From: Armatimonadota bacterium
Lineage (GTDB): Bacteria; Armatimonadota; Zipacnadia; Zipacnadales; FEN-943
DNA: 7,678 nucleotides
Assembly (NCBI GenBank): GCA_026419655.1
Contig: JANZZA010000405.1
Coordinates: 1-7,678 of the forward strand
Direction of reading: 5' to 3'
Position numbers and translations under genes: made by a program. Positions 1 through 5,827 of this stretch are shown here, one piece after another (position 1 is the stretch's first letter; every line of letters starts with the position of its first letter). A model generated the notes under the pieces. That model worked only from the letters and a program-made list of their open reading frames with translations. It searched no databases and was not told where the DNA came from.

Positions 1-552
1 GCTCAGGAGCGGGCTGTCTTCCACGTGGCACTCGTGAAGGTCGTTCATGCGGATAGAAATCCAGCGGCCGATGCCATGGCGCCTGCAGCGAGCAAAGGCC
101 CGCTCGTGAAAGTTAATGCCGAGCGAGGAGAGACGCATGGCCGAATCAAGCCAGCGGCGCACCTCCGCCGGATTTTCACTGTATCGGAGTACGGGCTGGT
201 CGTTGCCTGCTGCGGGGTCATAGCCGTGCCAGAAAGGCTCCCATACCCTGGAAGCATAGTTGGTCCTCATGGCGTTGACGTTGGAAAACAGCACACCAAT
301 GCCAGCCTCGGCCATACCGTCAACCCAGGCATCTACGGCTTCGCCGCTAATCTCGTCGGCGGGGTGGGTGACGAAAAAGTCAGTGCAGTCCTGGTTGAAA
401 AGAGGCCCTCTCATGGACGAGACACTCCTCTTTTGCCGTGTCGCATTTGGGGCTGGGTCAGACACGGGGTCTGCCTTCCTTCTCGCCGGCGCCCCGGCCG
501 CCGCCGCGCCGAGAACCGCTACCCGCATGAACTCGCGTCTGCTTACTTCCAT
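1..552 (-). CDS. Tat-exported glycoside-hydrolase-like protein, N-terminal part (cut by window edge)
   Basis: This minus-strand frame is open from an ATG at 552-550 to base 1, giving exactly 184 codons with no stop, so the C-terminal part lies outside the window. The start is supported by GGGAGG six bases upstream, a second AAGGAGG further up, and an in-frame stop at 577-579. Residues 4-9 read SRREFM, a classical twin-arginine motif, followed by a short hydrophobic Ala/Gly stretch (residues 11-22), so export by the Tat pathway is likely. After a variable linker, residues 48-184 contain RGPLFNQDCTDFF, a segment with NVNAMRTNY, a Trp/Phe-rich WEPFWHGYDP, and CRRHGIGRWISIRMND. From memory these resemble a family of hypothetical proteins in Armatimonadota, Planctomycetota and Lentisphaerota, often described as glycoside-hydrolase-like TIM barrels. 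I could not check this. Catalytic residues would lie beyond the edge, so no substrate can be given. Confidence 0.85.
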   Translation of the reverse strand, partial: MEVSRREFMRVAVLGAAAAGAPARRKADPVSDPAPNATRQKRSVSSMRGPLFNQDCTDFFVTHPADEISGEAVDAWVDGMAEAGIGVLFSNVNAMRTNYASRVWEPFWHGYDPAAGNDQPVLRYSENPAEVRRWLDSAMRLSSLGINFHERAFARCRRHGIGRWISIRMNDLHECHVEDSPLLS

Positions 553-970
553 GTGTAGCCTCCCGGCCCTCCTTACTCAAGCTATTCGTGCTTCCGGTGG
601 TTATTTTAGCAGCGCCGCGGCAATAGTGCGCAAGCACGAGGAAAAGGCGGAGTTCATAATGGCCTGGTCTGGGCCAACGCCCCCAGCATCGGCTGGTGCC
701 CACATGCGGCGAAGGTGGTTTAGACAAACTTGCGCGCCATCCTGGGAAGTATTCGGCTTTCTAAGGAGGCTCTTGCAAAGGTCGTTTTCCCGGCCGCCAG
801 AGGAAATCGCGGGTAAGGGGTCAGTCATACAACGTTGTGCAATTTCCTCGGTCCAGGTCACCGACACCAGGTCTCGCAACAGTCTACGACATGATTCTTC
901 CCGCCTGACTCTTTCCCGCCCGAAACAAAATCCTGAGAAAACCGAATACCCCCGCCATCCTGGCGTCCTT
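553..970. other. Intergenic stretch between the two minus-strand genes
   Basis: This 418-base gap holds the promoter candidate at 603-611 and no gene I can name. Just after the upstream gene's stop, a 24-codon minus-strand ORF (958 to 884) starts with ATG seven bases after AAGGA. A different minus-strand frame is then open down to its TAA at 601-603, without a good start in the gap. I see no U-tract terminator. The two open frames could be remnants of one small frameshifted gene or chance. Confidence 0.5.
603..611 (-). promoter_or_regulatory. Extended -10 promoter candidate for the Tat-signal gene
   Basis: On the minus strand this reads TGC-TAAAAT, an extended -10 (TGn plus a five-of-six match to TATAAT). 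No good -35 is present; TTGCGC lies 19 bases upstream of the hexamer. Transcription would start near 596 and give a leader of about 45 bases before the ATG at 552, which is a sensible distance. Confidence 0.4.
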
Positions 971-3310
971 TCACTGGTTTGCCTGCGGTGGTGGAAAATG
1001 GATTGTCTCCACCCACACCCAGTCCCAGGCGGTCGAGTCCACAACCAGGTCGCTTGTGAGGTCGTAGGTCCAGGTATCGCGGCGGCCGGAAAGCGGGTCA
1101 ATGGGCAGCTTTTCCAGGTAGGGTTTGCGGCCGCCGGGGAGATAGAGGGGGACAGGATTGCCGCTGCTGTCGAGACCCTTTTCGATGGGGCCGGTGGAAG
1201 TCAGGTCCTTGAGGCTTAGCGGGAAGGCGGCGTTATCATGAGCGAAGGCCCCGATAGCCCCGGTAATCTGGTACACGGTGCCCGGAAACGAGTTCGCCAC
1301 GTCAGTGGGACTGGGAAGTTTTTGCGTCCGCGATGCCTCAGCGCCGGCCAGGAGCGTGCCGGCCACAAGTCCGAGGTATGCGGCCAGGGGCCAGGATCGA
1401 AGGGGCTGGCCGGGTCGCCTGAAGGCGCTGGCCAGGATGCCCGCCAGTAAGGAGTAAGCGCCCATCAGGGCCGCCGAGGGAAGGACCCAGGAGACGTGGC
1501 GCATCGGACCGGAAAAATCGGAGAAATTCGGCGCGGCCAGAACAACCGCGCCCCAGGCAGCGCCAAAAACAACAAGGCCTAAGGACGCTCCAAGGACCGG
1601 TCCAGTGCGGCGGCCAGTAGCGTAGCCGAGCAAGCCGGGCGCGACGACCATTCCCACCAGCCAGAAAGGCCACAAAATGGCAGCAGCTATCTGCATGTCG
1701 AATCCGATATCTGGGTTCACCATCGGGGCGGCCGCGGCACCCGGAACTGTGAAAGCAAGAAGCCCCAAAAGTGCCATAAGCCATGGACGCCGCTCGGGCC
1801 AGGAGACTCCCTGGGCTGTTTCGCCGACCTCACGCAGGCGGAACCAGCGCTGTAGAGGTCGTATCAGGGCGCCAGCGACCAGCCAGGCCAACAGGAAGGG
1901 AAGCACGGCAAGCAGCCACGGATTGCGGAAGGGGGTGACTGCCGGCGGCGCCTCAGTTCGTTCCCTCATCGCGAAGAGGGCCGGGCTGGTCTCGCGCTTG
2001 GACGCGCTGGCTGCCGTGCTCGGTGGTGGCTGAAGCTCGAATACCAGGTCGTCGAGGACTTCGCGGCGCAGCAGGCCCCAGAAGCGCGTCACGTACAGGT
2101 CCGAAGCAGAGATTTTCTGGTCTCTCGCCAGCAAGTAGTGCCCTGCAGGCAGAAGGAAGTCTCCACCTACGACGCCGCCCACGAAACGTCTTTCTGAGAC
2201 GCCGTGCTCTCGGGTCATTGCCCGGAGCGGTGCCCGTGCTATGCATATCAGGGCGGAGTAGTTGCTCGCCTCAGCAAACTCGCGCCGTGCAGCATCGAGG
2301 AAAACCTTCGTCGGTTGGGACCGGGCTTGCCTCCTCCTGACGGGTGGCTGCTGCCAGGTCTCGCCTGCCCTCGCGCGCTCGATTATCACGGGCATGTCCT
2401 CTTGAAACAGCGCGCCGCCCGGCGGTACTGACAGTCGCACTGGGGCTGGGGCCAGGATGACAAGGTCAACGGACATAACCGGCGGGGCCCCAGGCTGAGA
2501 GATTTTTAGCGGGTAAAGAGGCCGGGGCGTCGCGAAACTGATGGCCAGCGGGTCGAGATGCCTTACAGGTAGCGGGCCGGGCTCAGCGGGTGCATAGTCA
2601 GGCCCCGCCATGGCTACCACGAAAGACCATCCTCGCGCACCGTACTCTGCTACGTTTTCCGACAGCCCTTCGGGCACCAAAAACCTGTCATCCTTGAGCT
2701 GTTGGACCAGCCTTGTGGCTTCCTTCGGCTGGAAAACCCTGATGGTGTACGGTCCCAGATTTGCCTCTTCGCGCACCGTAAGCCGTACTTCTCTTACGAA
2801 GACATCCGGGTCGTTCGCGAAGCATCGCGGCCCTCTGGCCCCGGGAGCCTTGGCAAGGATCACTATACCGGCAGCGTAAATCGGTGGCATGACGCCTGCG
2901 ATGGCCGGGCTGACGAGAAGGGTGGTTGGTGGCGGCGTAATTTCACGGTGGCGTACCGGAGCCGTATCCAGGAAAACTGCCTCGACGGAGTCATCCAGAC
3001 ATTCTCTATCCGTGAAGTCCTCGCTGGCTGGCAGGATGTCCTTACGACCGGGCAGGGAAGGGACCGGTATAATCCAGGCCACCCGTGTAAGCGGCCCTGC
3101 GTAAGTGGGCCGCAGAATGAGCGTCTCACGGCCGTCGCGAAACAGGATTATTGCTTCGTGGCTCGTTTGTAAAGCTTCCCTGCTGGCAACGCTGGCCTGA
3201 AAGAAGGCATCGAAGTCTGAGGGAATACGTACAACGACGGCGCCGCTTGCCCACCCGGTGCCTGCGACAAGGATGCTCACACACATCCCCAAGCTGCGCA
3301 TGACCCTCAC
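971..3310 (-). CDS. DUF2330-type membrane protein with six TM segments and pseudopilin-like tail
   Basis: A 779-residue envelope protein of unknown function. Residues 1-23 form a signal peptide (hydrophobic core SILVAGTGW, cleavage near ASGA). Residues about 45-290 match the DUF2330 pattern: EAIILFRDGRETLILRPTY followed by VAWIIPVPSLP. Residues 291-460 are an uncharacterised, presumably extracytoplasmic region. Six membrane segments follow, at about 464-484, 509-527, 540-562, 570-593, 605-628 and 640-656. Arg-rich loops (483-508, 565-569, 630-638) fall on the cytoplasmic side and acidic or neutral loops outside, so the topology is consistent and both N-domain and C-terminus should be outside. 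Residues 674-755 resemble a GspG-type pseudopilin C-terminal region: IGAFAHDNAAFPLSLKDL, then PYLEKLPIDPLSG and WTYDL. The pilin N-terminal helix is missing. The start at 3310 is GTG with a weak ribosome site; ATG at 3301 (776 residues) is an equally good choice. The function is unknown; domain calls are from motif memory. Confidence 0.88.
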   Translation of the reverse strand: MRVMRSLGMCVSILVAGTGWASGAVVVRIPSDFDAFFQASVASREALQTSHEAIILFRDGRETLILRPTYAGPLTRVAWIIPVPSLPGRKDILPASEDFTDRECLDDSVEAVFLDTAPVRHREITPPPTTLLVSPAIAGVMPPIYAAGIVILAKAPGARGPRCFANDPDVFVREVRLTVREEANLGPYTIRVFQPKEATRLVQQLKDDRFLVPEGLSENVAEYGARGWSFVVAMAGPDYAPAEPGPLPVRHLDPLAISFATPRPLYPLKISQPGAPPVMSVDLVILAPAPVRLSVPPGGALFQEDMPVIIERARAGETWQQPPVRRRQARSQPTKVFLDAARREFAEASNYSALICIARAPLRAMTREHGVSERRFVGGVVGGDFLLPAGHYLLARDQKISASDLYVTRFWGLLRREVLDDLVFELQPPPSTAASASKRETSPALFAMRERTEAPPAVTPFRNPWLLAVLPFLLAWLVAGALIRPLQRWFRLREVGETAQGVSWPERRPWLMALLGLLAFTVPGAAAAPMVNPDIGFDMQIAAAILWPFWLVGMVVAPGLLGYATGRRTGPVLGASLGLVVFGAAWGAVVLAAPNFSDFSGPMRHVSWVLPSAALMGAYSLLAGILASAFRRPGQPLRSWPLAAYLGLVAGTLLAGAEASRTQKLPSPTDVANSFPGTVYQITGAIGAFAHDNAAFPLSLKDLTSTGPIEKGLDSSGNPVPLYLPGGRKPYLEKLPIDPLSGRRDTWTYDLTSDLVVDSTAWDWVWVETIHFPPPQANQ

Positions 3311-3394
3311 ACCACGCGGTCAGCTTTCCGTCCCGGCTGCGGCTAACAACAGGGCTGCGGCGCCGAAGTGGAAGAACAGACCGGCTACGACACA

Positions 3395-3403
3395 ATTATA
3401 GCA
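3395..3403 (-). promoter_or_regulatory. Extended -10 promoter candidate for the DUF2330 gene
   Basis: The minus strand reads TGC-TATAAT, a perfect consensus -10 with the TGn extension, inside an otherwise GC-rich stretch. The -35 position is GC-rich and shows no match, as is common for extended -10 promoters. Transcription would begin near 3388, leaving a leader of about 78 bases to the GTG start at 3310. Confidence 0.6.
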
Positions 3404-3509
3404 GAGGGCGGGCCAAGGCGGGCATTTTGGTCCGACAGGATTCTGCGGCATCACCGGTGCGAGACCCGGTCACCATCAGGGCCAGGCTAGTACGCTTGTG
3501 CACAGGTCG

Positions 3510-3622
3510 CTGTTGCAAAACCCTCTTTTCGCGGACGAGTCGTTCCCACCGAGTATAAGTTGCCAGCATAGCTCTGTGCCGTTGGCGGATTCGCAGCTAC
3601 ATCCAAGTCAGCTTTGCAACAG
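3510..3622. repeat. 10-bp perfect inverted repeat with 93-base spacer
   Basis: CTGTTGCAAA at 3510-3519 is the exact reverse complement of TTTGCAACAG at 3613-3622. Just outside, GTCG at 3506-3509 can pair with CGAC at 3632-3635 after a nine-base bulge. CACAGG occurs as a direct repeat just outside both arms (3501-3506 and 3626-3631). It could be the closing stem of a structured RNA, a pair of protein sites, or a remnant of a small mobile element. The sequence does not decide between these. Confidence 0.45.
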
Positions 3623-3763
3623 TCTCACAGGCGACTATTCTCGCACGCGTGACGTTGCTGCCTGTGGGCATGTGAGGTACGCCGTCGTTCCTGAACGTCC
3701 CTATTTGTCCTCGGGACGCCCGACACGGCACTCGTTAGCTTTAGCCCCTGCTTGCTCGGTAGG

Positions 3764-3794
3764 TTGTGGCAACTCCCCAAAAGGAGCTACACAA
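3764..3794. other. Small two-part hairpin
   Basis: TTGTG (3764-3768) pairs with CACAA (3790-3794). Inside it CTCC (3773-3776) pairs with GGAG (3783-3786) around a CCAAAA loop, separated by a 4/3 internal loop. Nearby, CGTCCC (3696-3701) pairs with GGGACG (3713-3718) and CACAGGC (3626-3632) with GCCTGTG (3660-3666). None is followed by a T-run, so these are not intrinsic terminators. Confidence 0.35.
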
Positions 3795-4013
3795 AGGCAG
3801 GTCGCGCCCACTCTTAAGATGGACCGACGTGCAAGCTATCGGCACTACAAAAAGTTCTGGTAGGGCGTCTCGCAGGGGAGCCTTTCGAGAGGTTTGTGCC
3901 GGAAAGAGGCAGTTCAAGGAAATTTGCCAAGCAGCTACCGGCCCGCCGAGAGCAAAATCTTCAGTAAACTGAATGGCCTCGGGCCTGGAGGGCGCTTTCC
4001 AACCTGGCGGGTG

Positions 4014-4022
4014 TATGATAAT
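4014..4022 (+). promoter_or_regulatory. Possible -10 region for the Big_5 protein gene
   Basis: TATGATAAT contains two overlapping five-of-six -10 hexamers, TATGAT (4014-4019) and GATAAT (4017-4022), in GC-rich surroundings. The only -35-like hexamer, TTTCCA at 3996-4001, is 15 bases before GATAAT, which is short. If used, transcription starts near 4029 and the leader is about 100 bases, including the hairpin at 4043-4089. Confidence 0.35.
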
Positions 4023-4042
4023 AGCAGTGCATGCTTGCAAGA

Positions 4043-4089
4043 CACCGTTGACATGACCGCCTGGCGCTTGAGTCAGCCGGCGGACGGTG
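4043..4089 (+). promoter_or_regulatory. GC-rich leader hairpin upstream of the Big_5 protein gene
   Basis: CCGCC (4057-4061) plus GGC (4063-4065) pair with GCC (4076-4078) plus GGCGG (4079-4083). That gives eight base pairs with one bulged T and a ten-base loop. An outer stem CACCG (4043-4047) with CGGTG (4085-4089) closes it across a one-sided internal loop. The structure ends 27 bases before the ribosome site. With no T-run it is unlikely to be an intrinsic terminator; a leader or mRNA-stabilising element is possible. Confidence 0.4.
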
Positions 4090-4115
4090 GCGGCTCGACA
4101 CAGTGGGCCTCGACC

Positions 4116-4121
4116 GGGAGG
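4116..4121 (+). promoter_or_regulatory. Ribosome binding site deciding the 4130 start
   Basis: GGGAGG ends eight bases before the ATG at 4130, an ideal spacing. An in-frame GTG at 4103 would extend the protein by nine residues but has no ribosome site, and it would place charged residues ahead of the signal peptide. ATG 4130 is therefore preferred. Confidence 0.75.
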
Positions 4122-4129
4122 TGGTAGCT

Positions 4130-5548
4130 ATGACGAGCCGTGATGGGAAGCGCGCGCTTGGTCTGACCGTCGTGGGGTTGTGGGTTGCCAGCCTTGGCTT
4201 TGTTCCCTGCGCATACTCTGCTTCGCCGGCGCAGGTCCTCGGTACTCACCAGGATTGTGTCCACGTCGCGTGGCGACCGGTCAGTGCGTGCCTGGAAGAC
4301 TGGGACCCTCAGATGATGCGCTATCCGGCGCCTACCAGTTATTTGCCAGGCATCGCCGGCTATCCCCGCATCATGGAAGGGCCAAACGATGGCGAGACAC
4401 CGAAGTACATTGAATGTTACACGTACAAGAGTTTCTCCGGGCGGCCCGTATCTGCGGCGCTGGCCTTTGCTACCTGGGGCTACCGCGTGAGCTGGTTCGA
4501 GCAGGCGGCTAACGGATTCGTCTATCGGGGTAGCTACCTGGTGCCGGCTTTGTGGATACGCGACACCGACCGTCAGACCGGCACCCTGGTGTACCGCGAA
4601 GTACGTGCCGGACGCTACAGCCTCCTAGTCCCGCCTAAGGGAAGCCTCAGAGCGGCTACCTCTTACAGGATAACGATAGAGCCGCTCAAAATCATTGTAC
4701 ATGAGTGGCTGGACTTCGAAGACGCTTCAACCTGTATGCCCTCCTTCAGCCCTCTTATTCCGTCGGATATTACCTTCCAGCCTCTCGTCATACTCTGGCC
4801 GAAGGGACCGAAATGGTATTACGGGCTGACGAGTCTTATCGGGACCGAGCAAGCCTTTGCAGAGCCTCAAGTGAGCTGGGCCAGCGACATGCCGGTGCGG
4901 TCCTATGACCAGCCGCCTGCGGACCGGACGCGATACCACTACGAGGGCGACGACATGTGGAGCCCTCAGACTTTCGATGAGATCGCTTCGCGTAACGACC
5001 TCTTCCTGCGTAAGACTTACTGGTGGTTTGGCCAGCCGGCATCAAGGGGCGATGGAAGAGGGGGGGTGTACTGGTATCCGGTCTGCGGAGTGCGCGGATA
5101 CATGAAGCAGCGCGGAGGAGAGTGGGAGAGCTTTGGCGCCCAGGGGCCGCGCGTGATGTGCGAGCTGGCAGTCACTACCCTAGCCGTCCCCTTAGAGGTC
5201 AGCAGCACCTACCCCCAAAACGGCCAGCGTGCTGTGCCCCTCGACTCAACGGTAGAGGTCAAGTTCAACAAACGGCTGACCTACCACAATCCCTCTGCGA
5301 TACGGTGGACTGACGCGGCAGGGAACAGGGTAGAGTTCACAGCCCAGCTAAGTGGCGATGGGCGCGTGCTCTCGCTTAAGCCGTGCAGCCGCCTGAGCCA
5401 GAACACGGACTACCGCGTCGTTGTGCCGAGAGATGCAGTGCGAGCTAACCAAGAAATCCTCGCCGCAGACTTCAGCTTTGCCTTCTCCACCAGGCCAGCT
5501 TCGGGCGGCGGGGGTGGAGGAGGGCCTGGTGGGCCGCACCATCAATAA
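4130..5548 (+). CDS. Exported protein of unknown function with C-terminal Big_5 Ig-like domain
   Basis: A 472-residue protein. Residues 1-32 are a signal peptide: RDGKR, a hydrophobic core LGLTVVGLWVASLGF, and likely cleavage after AYSA. Residues 33-350 match no family I know. They are rich in Trp, Tyr and Pro, and the mature part contains seven cysteines (43, 54, 96, 202, 319, 344, 419), which suggests disulfides outside the cytoplasm. Notable motifs are GYPRIMEGPNDGE (77-89), HEWLDFEDASTC (191-202), TYWWFGQP (296-303) and GVYWYPVCGVRGY (312-324). Residues about 355-456 fit a Big_5 (SbsA-type) Ig-like domain: a P-x-N-G-x-x-x-V-P-L-D turn, VEVKFNKRL, LSLKPCSRLSQNTDYRVVVP and a final FSFAFSTRP strand. 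Seven glycines (459-465), then PGGPHHQ, end the protein. Big_5 domains are usually adhesive or structural modules of secreted proteins. The gene is divergent from the DUF2330 gene. It uses more ATA, AGA, AGG and CTA codons than the downstream esterase gene. Confidence 0.85.
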   Translation: MTSRDGKRALGLTVVGLWVASLGFVPCAYSASPAQVLGTHQDCVHVAWRPVSACLEDWDPQMMRYPAPTSYLPGIAGYPRIMEGPNDGETPKYIECYTYKSFSGRPVSAALAFATWGYRVSWFEQAANGFVYRGSYLVPALWIRDTDRQTGTLVYREVRAGRYSLLVPPKGSLRAATSYRITIEPLKIIVHEWLDFEDASTCMPSFSPLIPSDITFQPLVILWPKGPKWYYGLTSLIGTEQAFAEPQVSWASDMPVRSYDQPPADRTRYHYEGDDMWSPQTFDEIASRNDLFLRKTYWWFGQPASRGDGRGGVYWYPVCGVRGYMKQRGGEWESFGAQGPRVMCELAVTTLAVPLEVSSTYPQNGQRAVPLDSTVEVKFNKRLTYHNPSAIRWTDAAGNRVEFTAQLSGDGRVLSLKPCSRLSQNTDYRVVVPRDAVRANQEILAADFSFAFSTRPASGGGGGGGPGGPHHQ

Positions 5549-5642
5549 GCTATTTCTTGGAGCTTGTGGCGGTCACTTTGAGCCTGGCCATGGTGCCGAA
5601 GAGGAGCCACAGCGCCTTACGGGGCAGCCATAGGGGCGTTGG

Positions 5643-5651
5643 TGCTATAGT
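5643..5651 (+). promoter_or_regulatory. Extended -10 promoter candidate TGC-TATAGT
   Basis: TGC followed by TATAGT (5646-5651) is an extended -10 with a five-of-six hexamer. It lies 383 bases upstream of the esterase start and about 60 bases before the palindrome at 5713. It might serve a long leader transcript. It is followed by AGGAGG (5657-5662), but no gene starts there. Confidence 0.3.
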
Positions 5652-5712
5652 CAGCCAGGAGGAATCTGAGACATTGCACGCGACGGCTCGCGAGGGAAGT
5701 GTTGCGACGTAA

Positions 5713-5736
5713 AGACATAAAAATGTCTAGATGTCT
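5713..5736. promoter_or_regulatory. Operator-like palindrome with an extra half-site
   Basis: AGACAT-AAAA-ATGTCT (5713-5728) is a perfect six-base inverted repeat with a four-base centre, and a second ATGTCT follows two bases later (5731-5736). The site lies in an AT-rich island and just upstream of TATACT at 5765, where the -35 is poor. That fits a regulator site, possibly an activator overlapping the -35 region. The regulator family is not identifiable. Confidence 0.45.
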
Positions 5737-5764
5737 GTTTTATCGAGCTCCAGTCCATCCTCTC

Positions 5765-5770
5765 TATACT
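5765..5770 (+). promoter_or_regulatory. Possible -10 hexamer for the esterase gene
   Basis: TATACT matches the -10 consensus at five of six bases. No acceptable -35 lies at 16-18 bases (TATCGA or ATCGAG at the expected place). It would start a transcript near 5777 with a leader of about 257 bases. The neighbouring palindrome is the main reason to take it seriously. Confidence 0.3.
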
Positions 5771-5793
5771 AAATGGTGCTCCAGCCAGCGACT

Positions 5794-5827
5794 CCAGGCA
5801 CTGCCCATGTACGGCCCTCAGTGCTGG
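5794..5827 (+). promoter_or_regulatory. Leader hairpin upstream of the esterase gene
   Basis: CCAG-CACTG with one bulged G (5794-5803) pairs perfectly with CAGTGCTGG (5819-5827) around a 15-base loop. It begins about 17 bases after the start site expected from TATACT, so it would be near the 5' end of the transcript. No T-run follows. Its role is unknown. Confidence 0.35.

Larger units (their letters stand above)
3404..4013. other. Divergent intergenic region without a recognisable gene
   Basis: This is the central part of the 819-base gap between the divergent genes at 3310 and 4130. Its base composition is visibly less GC-biased than the genes. A plus-strand frame is open from a GTG at 3498 to 3863 (121 codons), but it has no ribosome site, no third-position bias and no recognisable motif, so I do not call it a gene. 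The region holds a long-range inverted repeat and several small hairpins (listed separately). I looked for RNase P, tmRNA, 6S-like and tRNA landmarks and found none. Confidence 0.6.

Noticed and set aside
25..558. Plus-strand open frame of 177 codons
   Set aside because: It is antisense to the Tat-signal gene, whose protein has a clear signal motif and ribosome site; this frame has neither.
260..1219. Plus-strand open frame of 319 codons
   Set aside because: It runs antisense through parts of two minus-strand genes and the gap between them, with low-complexity Ala/Pro content and no recognisable motif.
3498..3863. Plus-strand open frame of 121 codons starting with GTG
   Set aside because: No ribosome site, no third-position GC bias, no motif and no signal sequence; treated as chance in less GC-rich intergenic DNA.
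3741..4040. Minus-strand open frame of 99 codons in the divergent gap
   Set aside because: No ribosome site or recognisable domain, and it overlaps the possible promoter of the Big_5 gene.
4048..4053. Perfect TTGACA -35 hexamer
   Set aside because: At 16-18 bases downstream the sequence is GC-rich (AGTCAG at 4071) with no -10, and the hexamer lies inside the internal loop of the leader hairpin.
4103..4129. GTG start extending the Big_5 protein by nine residues
   Set aside because: There is no ribosome site before it, whereas GGGAGG is ideally placed for ATG 4130.
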